From the NCBI RefSeq assembly GCF_036311905.1, contig NZ_JAZDCH010000023.1, positions 1-64,000 of the forward strand: 64,000 nucleotides of DNA, in the 5' to 3' direction. Shown in pieces: positions 26,555-36,200 of the stretch. Made by a program: the position numbers and the translations under genes. This DNA is from Brachybacterium sp036311905. GTDB lineage: Bacteria > Actinomycetota > Actinomycetes > Actinomycetales > Dermabacteraceae. Each line of letters opens with the position of its first letter. Position 1 is the first letter of the stretch. Below the pieces are notes generated by a model. That model saw only the letters and a program-made list of their open reading frames with translations, was not told where the DNA came from and ran no database searches.

Positions 26555-28426
26555 TCAGCGCACGATCTCGCGGCGGCCCGCGTCGACGCGCCTCGTCCAG
26601 CCGCGGCGATCGAGATGCTCGAGCAGCGGGATCGCGACCCGGCGCGTGGTGCCGAGCGCCTGCCTCGCGGCCGAGGCGGTGAAGGGCTGCTCCAGCCGGG
26701 CGAGCTCCCGCATGGCGAGAGCCGCCGCGGGCGGCAACAGCACCACCTCGCCCGGCAGGCGGAGGATCCTGCCCTGCCGGGCCGCGGCGGCGAGCTGCTC
26801 CGGTCCGAGACCCAGGGCGGCGAGCTCCTCCGCCTCGGGGGCCGCGAAGGGCGCGCCGCGCAACCGCTCCTCGAGCCGGGTGATCGACTCCTCGGCCTGA
26901 CCGAGCCCTCCCGCACGCACCGGATCGACGAGCCGGCCGTCCCGCTCGACGAGGCTCGCGGCGCGCAGCAGGCTCGGGAGCAGCGCGGGGCCGAGCGCGG
27001 CGGGCAGCGGCGGGGTGGCGGGCCCTGCGGGTCCGGCCCGCGTACCGGTCCGGGCATCGTCCCGGCGGGCGGCGAGCGCGTCGAGGGCGGCCTTGAGCGG
27101 CAGCCCGGCCGAGAGCGGACGGGCCGTGTGCTCGGCGTCGACCAGCTCGGCGAGACGCCGCGACCAGGCCACCTGCGCCTCGCGGTCCACCAGCAGATCT
27201 CCTGCGCGCGCGATCCCCTCGGGCAGCGGGTCCGGGAGGCGGACCCCCTGCCGGACGAGCCGCCCGGACGGCACCGCCCCGTGGCGGAGGATGATCCCGG
27301 CGGCATCCCCGTCGGCCCCGATCCCCGCGAGCGCAGCGGCCCGACGGGCGGCGTCCCCACGACGGGTCAGCACGGGCGGGTCGACGTCGAGCACCAGAGC
27401 GCCGCCGAGCAGCGGGTGCTCGCCGCTGCCGCGCAGCACGATCCGGTCGCCGCAGCGCAGCGGCAGCGGCCGGTCGAGGGTGAGGCGGGCGTGGGGACCG
27501 CCGAGGGGACGCAGACGCACCGGCACCGCGGCGGTGCCCGCATGGGCGACGAGCTCCGCGGGCGCCGCGCCGAGGTCGCCCAGCGCGCCGCAGAGGTCGA
27601 CCCGGGCGTCGACGACACCGATCAGATCCCAGGCCCCGGGGGTGAGCAGGGCGTCGCCGCGGTGGATCGAGCCGGCCTCGGCACCGCGCAGGTTCACGGC
27701 AGTGCGCCGCACGGGTCCGAGCTGCTCGGCGTCCTCGCCGCCGGACTGCAGGGCGCGCACGGTGGTGCGTCGCGCCTGGCCCGCGCCGACCAGGTCCAGC
27801 TCATCGCCGACCCGCAGGGTGCCCGCGCCGAGGGTGCCGGTGACCACGGTGCCCGCGCCGGGGAGCGAGAAGGAGCGGTCGACCCACAGGCGCACGTCGG
27901 CGGTCTCGTCGGGGGTCCGCGCTCCGGCCACGACCTCGTCGAGCACCTCGCGCAGGGTCTCCATCCCCTCCCCCGTGCGGGCGGAGACCGCGACCGCGGG
28001 GACGTCCGCGAGGCCGGTGCCCGCGAGCTCCTCGCGGGCGCGGGCGGTAACCTCGAGGGTCCGGTCCGGGGCGAGGTCGGTGCGGGTGATCACGAGCAGG
28101 CCCTGGTCGAGGCCGAGGGCGGCGATCGCGTCGCGGTGGTCGGAGGACTGAGCGCTCCAGCCGCCGTCGGCGGCCACGACGAAGCAGACCAGCGGGGCGG
28201 GGCCGAGGCCCGTGAGCATCGTGGCGAGGAAGCGCTCGTGCCCGGGGACGTCCACGAACGCGATCTCCCGCCCGGAGGGGAGTGTGGTCCCGGCGAAGCC
28301 GAGTTCGATCGTGAGTCCGCGCCGCCGCTCCTCCGCGAGGCGGTCCGGTTCGATGCCGCTCAGGGCGCGGACCAGGGTGGACTTGCCGTGATCGACGTGG
28401 CCGGCGGTCGCGATCACCTGGCTCAT
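26555..28426 (-). CDS. selB: Selenocysteine-specific elongation factor
   Basis: Delivers Sec-tRNA-Sec to UGA codons by binding GTP, the tRNA and the SECIS hairpin; 623 residues. GTPase motifs are GHVDHGKST (G1), DVPGHE (G3) and TRTD (NKXD-type G4), followed by EF-Tu-like barrels. The C-terminal about 250 residues hold winged-helix repeats that bind the mRNA hairpin (ending in AIPLLEHLDRRGWTRRV). Start ATG overlaps the selA stop (ATGA), so selA and selB are coupled. Its client is fdhA about 7 kb away. Confidence 0.96.
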   Translation of the reverse strand: MSQVIATAGHVDHGKSTLVRALSGIEPDRLAEERRRGLTIELGFAGTTLPSGREIAFVDVPGHERFLATMLTGLGPAPLVCFVVAADGGWSAQSSDHRDAIAALGLDQGLLVITRTDLAPDRTLEVTARAREELAGTGLADVPAVAVSARTGEGMETLREVLDEVVAGARTPDETADVRLWVDRSFSLPGAGTVVTGTLGAGTLRVGDELDLVGAGQARRTTVRALQSGGEDAEQLGPVRRTAVNLRGAEAGSIHRGDALLTPGAWDLIGVVDARVDLCGALGDLGAAPAELVAHAGTAAVPVRLRPLGGPHARLTLDRPLPLRCGDRIVLRGSGEHPLLGGALVLDVDPPVLTRRGDAARRAAALAGIGADGDAAGIILRHGAVPSGRLVRQGVRLPDPLPEGIARAGDLLVDREAQVAWSRRLAELVDAEHTARPLSAGLPLKAALDALAARRDDARTGTRAGPAGPATPPLPAALGPALLPSLLRAASLVERDGRLVDPVRAGGLGQAEESITRLEERLRGAPFAAPEAEELAALGLGPEQLAAAARQGRILRLPGEVVLLPPAAALAMRELARLEQPFTASAARQALGTTRRVAIPLLEHLDRRGWTRRVDAGRREIVR

Positions 28427-29829
28427 GGGGCGGGGGTCTCCGCCTCGAGGCGGGCGCGGGCGGCGAGCACGGCCCGCTCGACGGCGCCGTCCTCGGCCTT
28501 GGGCACGCAGCGCAGGTCGAGCAGGCAGGCGCCGTCGCGGACGGTGCCGACCACGGCCGGATCGCCGGTGCGCAGCGGGGCGGCGAGCTCCTCCTCGAGC
28601 GCGACCGCCCAGCCGGGCAGGGGCACCCCGACCCCTCCCCCGCCGCCGACGCGCCCGTCGTGCGCCCGCAGCTCCCCGCCGAGCCGGGCGGCGAGGCGCG
28701 CGCTGCGCTCCCGGAGCGCCTGCGGATCGGCGCGCAGGGCGGCGAGCACCGGCGGGACGGGCCCGCGGAGGGTCGCCTCGAGGGCGGCGAGGGCGAGCTT
28801 GTCGGCGCGGACGGCGCGGGCGAGGGGGTGACGGGCGAGGCGCGCGATGATCTCCGCCCGCCCCAGCAGAATCCCCGCCTGCGGCCCGCCGAGGAGCTTG
28901 TCCCCGCTGGCCAGAACCAGGTCGGCGCCGGCCTCGAGGGCGCCGGCGGCATCGGGCTCGGCGGGCAGGGCCGGTTCGGGGCGCAGCAGGCCGGACCCGA
29001 GATCGGCGATCAGCGGCAGGTCGTGCTGGTGGGCGATCGCGGCGAGCTCCGCGATGCCGACGCCGCTCGTGAATCCCTCGAGGCGGAAGTTGCTCGGGTG
29101 CACGGTGAGGATCGCGCCCACGCCGGGGCTCCCCTCCGCACCGCCGTCCGCTCCCGTCGGTCCCGCAGCGCAGGCTGCCCGGAAGTCCTCGGCGTGGGTA
29201 CGGTTGGTGCTGCCCACCTCGCGGATGCGCACCCCGGTGGAGGCGACGAGATCGGCGAGGCGGAACCCGGCGCCGATCTCGACGAGCTCCCCCCGGCTCC
29301 ACAGCACCTCGCGGCCGCCAGCGAGCGCGGTGGTCGCGAGCATCAGGGCGGCCGCCGCGTTGTTCACGACCAGCGCGTCCTCGGCGGCGGGGCAGGCGGC
29401 GAGGAGCGCCGCGCGGGCGGCGGCACCACGCCGGGAGCGCATCCCGGTTGCCAGGTCGAGCTCGACGTCGGTGTATCCCGCGGCCTCCTGGAGGGCCTGG
29501 CGGGCCGCGTCCGAGAGCGGAGCCCTGCCGAGGTTCGTGTGCACGAGCACTCCGGTGGCGTTCAGGACGGGGCGCAGCGATCCGGCGGAGCGGGGGGCGA
29601 GCGCGGCGAGCACCGCGTCGCGGACGCCCTCGGGGGCGATCTCGCCGCGTCGGGCGCGGTCCTGCGCCCCCTGGACCGTGCGCCGCAGCGCGGCCGCGCC
29701 GAGGCTCGCCCCGGCCGCGGCGATCTCGGGATCGGCGAGCAGATGGTCGGTGCGGGGGATCCGGCGGCGCGGGTCCTCGCCGATGCCGGCCCCGGGGCCG
29801 ACGCCGGCGCTCGACGATGATGCGCGCAC
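28423..29829 (-). CDS. selA: L-seryl-tRNA(Sec) selenium transferase
   Basis: PLP enzyme that converts Ser-tRNA-Sec to Sec-tRNA-Sec with selenophosphate, 468 residues. Diagnostic stretches are RRIPRTDHLL, VLNATGVLVHTNLGRAPLS, VVNNAAAALML and the PLP-lysine region LASGDKLLGGPQAG. The GTG at 29829 has GAGGAGG a few bases upstream; the open frame continues further 5' only through the tRNA-Sec gene in an artificial way. Lies directly downstream of tRNA-Sec on the same strand, so selC-selA-selB may be one transcript. Confidence 0.96.
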   Translation of the reverse strand: MRASSSSAGVGPGAGIGEDPRRRIPRTDHLLADPEIAAAGASLGAAALRRTVQGAQDRARRGEIAPEGVRDAVLAALAPRSAGSLRPVLNATGVLVHTNLGRAPLSDAARQALQEAAGYTDVELDLATGMRSRRGAAARAALLAACPAAEDALVVNNAAAALMLATTALAGGREVLWSRGELVEIGAGFRLADLVASTGVRIREVGSTNRTHAEDFRAACAAGPTGADGGAEGSPGVGAILTVHPSNFRLEGFTSGVGIAELAAIAHQHDLPLIADLGSGLLRPEPALPAEPDAAGALEAGADLVLASGDKLLGGPQAGILLGRAEIIARLARHPLARAVRADKLALAALEATLRGPVPPVLAALRADPQALRERSARLAARLGGELRAHDGRVGGGGGVGVPLPGWAVALEEELAAPLRTGDPAVVGTVRDGACLLDLRCVPKAEDGAVERAVLAARARLEAETPAP

Positions 29830-29890
29830 GGGACCTCCTCGTCGCGCTGCTCGCGCGGGCGGGGCCGACGGACGTCGACCGCGGACGGTG

Positions 29891-29985
29891 TGGCGGAGGC
29901 GGACGGGAATCGAACCCGCCGGACCGAGATGCTCGGTCCCACCAGTTTTGAAGACTGGGGCGACCACCAGGGCGCAGACGCCTCC
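29891..29985 (-). tRNA. selC: tRNA-Sec (UCA anticodon)
   Basis: 95 nt including an encoded CCA. The acceptor arm GGAGGCG pairs with CGCCTCC, there is a discriminator G, a long variable arm (GGGACCGAGCATCTCGGTCC), a T-arm GGTTCGATTCC, and an anticodon loop CTTCAAA with anticodon TCA. The extra-long acceptor/variable arms and the TCA anticodon identify selenocysteine tRNA. It lies between divergent selD and selA. Confidence 0.96.
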
Positions 29986-29992
29986 GTCGCCC

Positions 29993-29998
29993 ACGCTA
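29993..29998 (-). promoter_or_regulatory. -10 box of tRNA-Sec
   Basis: TAGCGT on the minus strand, 7 nt before the first base of the tRNA, placing the transcription start at the mature 5' end. Confidence 0.5.
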
Positions 29999-30031
29999 TC
30001 ACCGCCTTACCTGCCGCTTCACGGGGACGGC

Positions 30032-30037
30032 TAGGCT
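30032..30037 (+). promoter_or_regulatory. -10 box TAGGCT, leaderless start of selD
   Basis: TAGGCT exactly 6 nt before the selD ATG at 30044; no ribosome binding site. Confidence 0.55.
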
Positions 30038-30043
30038 CGGGGC

Positions 30044-31120
30044 ATGGTTGCCGACGACCTCCCCCCGACCGCTCCCGACACCGCTCCGGCGGCGGTCGGC
30101 GCACCTGCTCCTGTGGTCCCCGCGCTGCCGGGTCCCCGGATCCGCCTGACCACCATGGCGCACGGCGGCGGCTGCGCCTCGAAGCTCCCGCCGGGCGAGC
30201 TCGAGGACGTCGTCCGGGGCCTGAGCGGGCAGCGGTACGACCAGGTGATCGTGGGGCTCGACGACGGCGACGACGCCGCCGCGGTGCGGATCGGCGGACC
30301 GGACGGGGACACCGCCGTGCTCTCCACCGCGGACTTCTTCACCCCCGTCGTCGACGACCCCTACGACTGGGGGCGGATCGCGGCCGCGAACGCGCTCAGC
30401 GACATCTACGCGATGGGGGGTGAGCCCGTGGTCGCGATCAACCTCGTGGGGTGGCCCCGCGGGGTGCTGCCCTATGAGCTGCTGCAGGAGGTGCTCGGAG
30501 GCGGTCTCGCGATCGCGCAGCAGGCCGGGGTCCCGGTCATCGGCGGCCACTCGGTGGACGATCCCGAGCCGAAGTACGGCATGGCCGTGACCGGCACCGC
30601 TCCGGCGAATCGCCTGCTGCGCAACGATGCCGCGGAGCCGGGTCTGCCGCTCACCCTGACCAAACCGCTCGGGGTGGGGCTGCTGAACAACCGCATGAAG
30701 ACCACCGGCGAGGTCTCCGCCGCGGCGATCGAGGTGATGACCACGCTGAACCGCGAGGCGTCCCGGGCGGCGCTGGCCGCCGGAGCCCGCGCGGCGACGG
30801 ACGTGACGGGATTCGGGCTGCTCGGGCACCTGGCGAAGATGGCCCGGGCCTCCGGGGTCGGCGCCGTGATCGAGCGGGCCGCGGTGCCGCTCGTCGACGG
30901 GGCGGCGGAGGCGCTGCGGGACGGCTTCGTCTCCGGCGGGACGCGGCGGAACCTCGACTGGGTGCGGCCCGGGGTCGAGGCGGGTCCCGGGATCACCGAG
31001 GACGATCTGCTGCTGCTCGCCGATGCACAGACCTCGGGCGGGCTGCTCGTGGTCGGCGAGGTGCCCGGATACCCGGTGATCGGCGAGACGGTCGCGGGCT
31101 CCGGGATCCGGGTGCGCTGA
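30044..31120 (+). CDS. selD: Selenide, water dikinase (selenophosphate synthetase)
   Basis: Makes selenophosphate from selenide and ATP, 358 residues. The catalytic loop GGGCASKL holds Cys44 and Lys47 (equivalent to the essential Cys/Lys pair); Cys44 is encoded by TGC, so SelD is not itself a selenoprotein here. LSTADFFTPVVDDPYDWGRIAAANALSDIYAMGG and GGHSVDDPEPKYGMAVTG are family landmarks. The N-terminal 30 residues are Pro/Ala-rich. It is divergent from tRNA-Sec and ends 20 bp from the convergent fdh operon. Confidence 0.96.
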   Translation: MVADDLPPTAPDTAPAAVGAPAPVVPALPGPRIRLTTMAHGGGCASKLPPGELEDVVRGLSGQRYDQVIVGLDDGDDAAAVRIGGPDGDTAVLSTADFFTPVVDDPYDWGRIAAANALSDIYAMGGEPVVAINLVGWPRGVLPYELLQEVLGGGLAIAQQAGVPVIGGHSVDDPEPKYGMAVTGTAPANRLLRNDAAEPGLPLTLTKPLGVGLLNNRMKTTGEVSAAAIEVMTTLNREASRAALAAGARAATDVTGFGLLGHLAKMARASGVGAVIERAAVPLVDGAAEALRDGFVSGGTRRNLDWVRPGVEAGPGITEDDLLLLADAQTSGGLLVVGEVPGYPVIGETVAGSGIRVR

Positions 31121-31139
31121 CCGAGCTCCCGCCGCCCGC

Positions 31140-32255
31140 TCAGCCGACGGTGGTGATCGAGTCGTCGGTGATGCCGGCGGCGCGGCGGGCCGCCAGGCGC
31201 GCCTTCTGCGGCTCGATCACGCGACGCGGGTCCTTCACGGACTCGAGGCCGGCGTGCAGCACGCCGAAACGGGTCAGCGCCGAGGCGGTGAGCAGCGCGG
31301 CGCCGCTCGCGACCGAGAGCGCACGGCTGCGCCGCCCCAGCAGCGCGCCGATCCCGCCGACGACGGCGAGGCGCTCCGCCCAGACGAGCAGCTGCCCCGG
31401 GGCGCCGGTCTCGAGCGGCTCCCGTTCGAGCGGGTGCATCGACTCCTTCATCCGGTGCATGCTCACCACGTCCCCCGCGACCCCGGCGACCGCGAGCAGC
31501 CGCGCCGGTCCGGCCTCCTTCGCCGGGGTGGTGACCATCGCGGCACCGCCCGCGGCGAGGCTCGCGGAGGAGGCGAAGAGGGCCGGGAGGTGGCCGCGGC
31601 CGGCCTCCCAGGTGGGGACGACGGTGTTGCCGAGCAGCGCCCCGGTGTACGAGGCCAGCAGCGGGGCGAGGACCGCCTGGCCGACGGAGGCGGGACCCTC
31701 GGCGGCGTGCAGCAGCGGGCGCAGAGTTCCGAGCGGCAGCCTCTCCCCCGCCAGGCGGTCGACCTCGACCGCGCCGAGCACCCCGGAGAGCGAGCCGAAC
31801 CCGCCCACCACCCAGGTCCCCAGGCTCATGGGGCTCGTGACCTTCACGGTCCGCATCATGTTCAGGAAGCGCTCGGGTCTGCCGAGGTCCTCGATGAGCG
31901 CGACGGTGCCGAGCCCGATCGCGCCCAGCGCCACCAGCCGGGTGTTGCGGCGCAGCAACGGCCTGCCTGTGGTCTGCGCGCCGAAGGCCAGCAGGGCGGA
32001 GCCGCCGGCGACCCCGCCGAGGAACAGGTACGCGGCGATCGGGGCCTTCCACGGCGGGGCCTTGACGACGGGCCGGCCGTAGTAGGAGTCGTACTCGCCG
32101 GACCGCTCGATCTCGACGTCCTCGACGACGGCACCCTCGCGGGACCCGTCGCCCATCCCGACCTCGCCGAGGCCGCGGCGACGGCGGCGTCTCCCGCCGC
32201 CGCGGCGTCGGGGCTGCTCCGGCGGTCGGTCGGCGTCGAAGGCGGTGAGGCTCAT
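31140..32255 (-). CDS. NrfD-like membrane subunit of formate dehydrogenase
   Basis: Membrane anchor and probable quinone-reducing subunit, 371 residues with eight or more hydrophobic segments. The N-terminal 60 residues are cytoplasmic, with an Arg-rich run, followed by PPWKAPIAAYLFLGGVAGGSALLAFGA, typical of NrfD/PsrC proteins. EDLGRPERFLNMMRTVKVTSPMSLGTW is also family-typical. The start overlaps the FdhB stop (ATGA). It replaces the cytochrome b subunit found in enterobacterial formate dehydrogenase N/O. Confidence 0.9.
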   Translation of the reverse strand: MSLTAFDADRPPEQPRRRGGGRRRRRRGLGEVGMGDGSREGAVVEDVEIERSGEYDSYYGRPVVKAPPWKAPIAAYLFLGGVAGGSALLAFGAQTTGRPLLRRNTRLVALGAIGLGTVALIEDLGRPERFLNMMRTVKVTSPMSLGTWVVGGFGSLSGVLGAVEVDRLAGERLPLGTLRPLLHAAEGPASVGQAVLAPLLASYTGALLGNTVVPTWEAGRGHLPALFASSASLAAGGAAMVTTPAKEAGPARLLAVAGVAGDVVSMHRMKESMHPLEREPLETGAPGQLLVWAERLAVVGGIGALLGRRSRALSVASGAALLTASALTRFGVLHAGLESVKDPRRVIEPQKARLAARRAAGITDDSITTVG

Positions 32256-33253
32256 CGGCGCGCTCCCAGGAAGGACAGCGCGACGGCCGCGACCATGCCC
32301 GCGGCCGCGAGGCCGGTGCGGGCGTAGGTGCGGGCCAGGGACTTCGTGGGCACCTGCGGGTCCGGCGGGAGGCCGTAGACCTCGGGCTCGTCCAGCAGCA
32401 GGAACACCGAGCCGGTGCCGCCGACGCCGTCCCGCGGGTTCGCGCCGTACAGCCGTGCCTCGGTCATGCCCCGCTCGTGCAGGTCGGCGACGCGCCGCCG
32501 GGCCTCGGCGGTGAGATCCGGGTGCTCGCCGAAGGTGATGGACTGCGTGGGGCAGGTCGCGGAGCAGGCGGGCTGCTCGCCGTCGACGAGCCGGTCGTAG
32601 CACAGCGTGCACTTGCTCGCGGTGTTGCGGCGCGGGTCCTCCTCCTCGCGCACGGCGAAGGGCGAGACGGTGCCGTCGTCGCGGCGCTCGATCACCCCGA
32701 AGGGGCAGGCGCTGACGCAGGTGCCGCAGCCGTTGCACACGTCCTGCTGGACCACCACGGAGCCGAACTCGGAGCGGAAGATCGCGCCGGTCGGGCACAC
32801 GTCGAGGCATCCGGCGTTGGTGCAGTGCTTGCACACGTCCGAAGACATCAGCCAGCGGAACTCAGGGGTGTCCGGCGGGGTGCGGTCCGCCTGCGCGATG
32901 TCCCCGGCGGGCATGGCGCCGCGCGGTCCGGTGCTCCTCGGCCCGATCCCCGGCATGCCGAGGCTGACCAGCTTCCGCCCGGACTCGCGCGCCTCCTCGA
33001 TCCGCTCCCGGCCCTGCTCGACGAAGGCCACGTGGCGCCAGGTGTTCGCGCCGAGCTCGCCGGTGTTGTCGTAGCTGGAGCCGAGGATCTCGAGGTTGCC
33101 GTCGATCGGGTTGCGGTTCCACTCCTTGCAGGCCACCTCGCAGGCCTTGCAGCCGATGCAGATCGAGGTGTCGGTGAAGAACCCCCGGCGCTCGTGATCG
33201 TGGCCCCAGCCGGCCTCCGCCGCGGGTCCCTCGGGTCCGGCGAGCAGGCTCAT
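32252..33253 (-). CDS. fdhB: Formate dehydrogenase iron-sulfur subunit
   Basis: Electron-transfer subunit of 333 residues with four 4Fe-4S cluster motifs: CIGCKACEVAC (Cys32, 35, 38, 42), CKHCTNAGCLDVCP, CNGCGTCVSACPFG and CTLCYDRL...CSATCP. The C-terminus has one weakly hydrophobic segment (about 305-325) that may contact the membrane. It passes electrons from FdhA to the NrfD-type protein. Overlaps both neighbours by ATGA. Confidence 0.95.
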   Translation of the reverse strand: MSLLAGPEGPAAEAGWGHDHERRGFFTDTSICIGCKACEVACKEWNRNPIDGNLEILGSSYDNTGELGANTWRHVAFVEQGRERIEEARESGRKLVSLGMPGIGPRSTGPRGAMPAGDIAQADRTPPDTPEFRWLMSSDVCKHCTNAGCLDVCPTGAIFRSEFGSVVVQQDVCNGCGTCVSACPFGVIERRDDGTVSPFAVREEEDPRRNTASKCTLCYDRLVDGEQPACSATCPTQSITFGEHPDLTAEARRRVADLHERGMTEARLYGANPRDGVGGTGSVFLLLDEPEVYGLPPDPQVPTKSLARTYARTGLAAAGMVAAVALSFLGARR

Positions 33254-36200
33254 CGGTTCCTCATCTCCTTCATCGTCGGCTCCCCCGTGGGGACGGCGGT
33301 CGCCTCCTCGGGACCGCGCACCTGATGCGCCGTCCCCTCGACGGCCGGTCCCGCACCCGGCGCACCCTCGGCCCCGTCGACCTGCGGGTGCAGCGCGGGG
33401 ATCAGCCCGGCCCGCCGACGGTACTCCCGGACCAGCTCGGCCCGGCCGGCGCCGCGCGGCCGGCGCCCGGGGAGGATCGTGCAGGCGTTGTTCTTGCTGT
33501 TCTGGATCTGGGTGTTGGCGTCGAGGTTCATGCCGATCAGGTCGTTCGCCCCGTCCCCGGTCACGATCGCCTCGCTGCCCTGCCCCCAGTGGAAGGGCAG
33601 GCCGATCTGATGGACGGTCCGCTCCCCCACGCGCAGCGGCGTCATCCGCTCGGTGACCAGCACCTTCGCCTCAATGGCATTGCGCGCCGAGATAATGGTC
33701 GCCCAGCCGTAGGGCTCGAGTCCGAGCTCCTCGGCGAGTTCCGGGGAGACCTCGCAGTACATCTCGGGCTGGAGCTCGGCGAGATAGGGCAGGAAGCGGC
33801 TCATGCCGCCCGCGGTGTGGTGCTCGGTGATCCGGTAGGTGGTGAACACGTACGGGTAGACCTCGCCGCTCGCCCCCATCGCACCCGCCGAGCTGAGGTT
33901 GTCCTCGTCGCGGAAGGTGACGCGCGTGGGGTTGGACTGCTGCGCGTACAACGGATTGCGGATCATCGACTCGGGCGACTCGTAGTGCGTGGGCATCGGC
34001 CCGTCGACCATCCCGGTCGGGGCGAAGAGCCAGCCCTTCCCGTCGGACTGCATGATGAAGGCGTCGGTTCCCGCGAGGGCCGCCGCGCCGCCCTTGCTCG
34101 GGTCGCCGGGATCGTCGGGCCGCTTGGTCGGCGGGAAGTCGGGGACGTCCTTGCCGGTCCACGTCCCGGCCTCCTCGTCCCACCAGACCCACTTCTTCCG
34201 CTCGCTCCAGGGCCGGCCGGCCGGATCGGCGGAGGCGCGGTTGTAGAGGATCCGACGGTTCGCGGGCCAGGCCCAGCCCCAGTCTGCCGCGGTCTCGTCC
34301 TGATCCTGTCCCGGGGTGCGCCGGCGTGCCCGGTTGACCCCGCCCGCCTGCACGCCGGCGTAGATCCAGCAGCCGCCCATGGTCGAACCGTCGGCCGCCA
34401 TCTCCCCGAAGGAGGCGAGCGGCTGACCGGCCTTCTCCCCGGTCAGGTGGCGGCCGTTGATCTCGGCGAGGACCGCCTCCGCATCGGGCTCGCCGTGCTC
34501 GTCGACGGGATAGTCCCATGTCAGATCCAGGATCGGTCGATCGCGCGGATCGGTAGAGTCGCGGAGCTTCTCGCGGATACGGCAGCCCAGGTCATACATG
34601 AACTCGAGGTCGCTGCGCGCATCACCGGGCGGATCCACGGCCTTGTCGCGCCACTGCACCAGGCGCTGGGTCTGCGTGAAGGAGCCGGCCTTCTCGGTGT
34701 GGTTCGCGGCCGGGAGGAAGAACATCTCGGTGCCGATCTGCTCCGGGGACAGCTCCCCCGACTCGATCTCCGGCCCGTCCTTCCAGAAGGTCGCGGACTC
34801 GATCATGTAGAAGTCCCGCACCACCATCCACTTCAGGTGGGTGAGCCCGAGGCGCTGCAGGCGGCCGTTGGCCGAGCCGACGGCGGGGTTCTGGCCGAAG
34901 AGGAAGTATCCGTCGACCCCGCCCTCGAGCATCCGCATCACCGTCTGGTACGTGCCGTGGGCGCCCGTGAGCCGGGGCAGATGGTGGAAGCCCCAGTCGT
35001 TCTCGGCGGTGGCGTGCTCGCCCCACCAGGCCTTCAGCAGGTTGACGGCGTAGACGTCCGCGTTCGCCCAGAAGCCCTTCTGCTCCTTCCTCCCCACGGA
35101 GAGGACGTACTCGGCGAAGTCGTCCTGGCCGGCCTTCGGCATCGGCAGGTACCCGGGGAGGATGTGGTAGAGCGTCGGGATGTCGGTGGAGCCCTGGATG
35201 GTGGCGTGGCCGCGCAGGGCCATGATCCCGCCGCCCGGACGGCCCATGTTCCCCATCAGCAGCTGCAGGATCGCGGAGGTGCGGATCATCTGCGCACCGC
35301 CCTGGTGCTGGGTCCAGCCGAGGGCGTACGCGAACATCGTCGTCTTCTCGCGACCCGAGTTCTCCACGATCGAGCGCGCCAGGAACTCGAAGTCCTCCGG
35401 GGAGATGCCGCAGGTGTCCTGCACCATCTGCGGCGTATAGCGCGCGTAGTGGCGCTTCAGGATCTGGAAGACGGTGCGCGGGTGCTGGAGGGTCTCGTCG
35501 CGCTCGGGGAGACCGCGGGCGATGCGGTCCGGATCCCCGGCGTACGCCCAGGTGGAGTCGTCATAGGTGCCGGTGTCCGGGTCGTAACCGGAGAAGAGGC
35601 CGCCGAGGTCCTCGGGATCGCCGTACTCCTCGGAGATCAGCGTCGAGGCGTTGGTGTAGGCCCGCACGTACTCGTCGAAGAACAGCTCGTTCTCGAGCAC
35701 GTGCCGGATCACGCCGCCGAGCAGCACGATGTCGGTGCCGCTGCGGATCGGGATGTGCCGGTCCGCGTTCGCCGAGGTGCGGGTGAAGCGCGGATCGATG
35801 TGGATCACGCGGGCGCCGCGCTTCTTCGCCTCGATCACCCACTGGAAGGCGACGGGGTGGGCCTCGGCCATGTTCGAGCCCTCGATGACGATCAGGTCAG
35901 CGTTGGCGAAATCCTGCACCGTGTTCGTGGCCCCGCCACGACCGAACGAGGCTCCCAGACTGGGAACCGTGGCGGAGTGTCATATGCGGGCCTGGTTCTC
36001 CATCTGGATGGCGCCCGCGGCGGTGAAGAACTTCTTGATCAGATAGTTCTCCTCGTTGTCGATGGTCGCGCCGCCGAGGCTCGCGATCCCCATCGTGCGC
36101 CGCAGGGGGTGGCCCTTCTCGTCGACGTCCTCCCAGTGCTTCCGGCGCGCCTCGAGGAAGCGGTCCGCGATCATGTCCATCGCGGTGTCGAGGTCGAGGT

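Noticed and set aside
28423..29994. Longer selA starting at 29994
   Set aside because: The extra N-terminus would be translated from the tRNA-Sec gene; the GTG at 29829 has a strong ribosome binding site.
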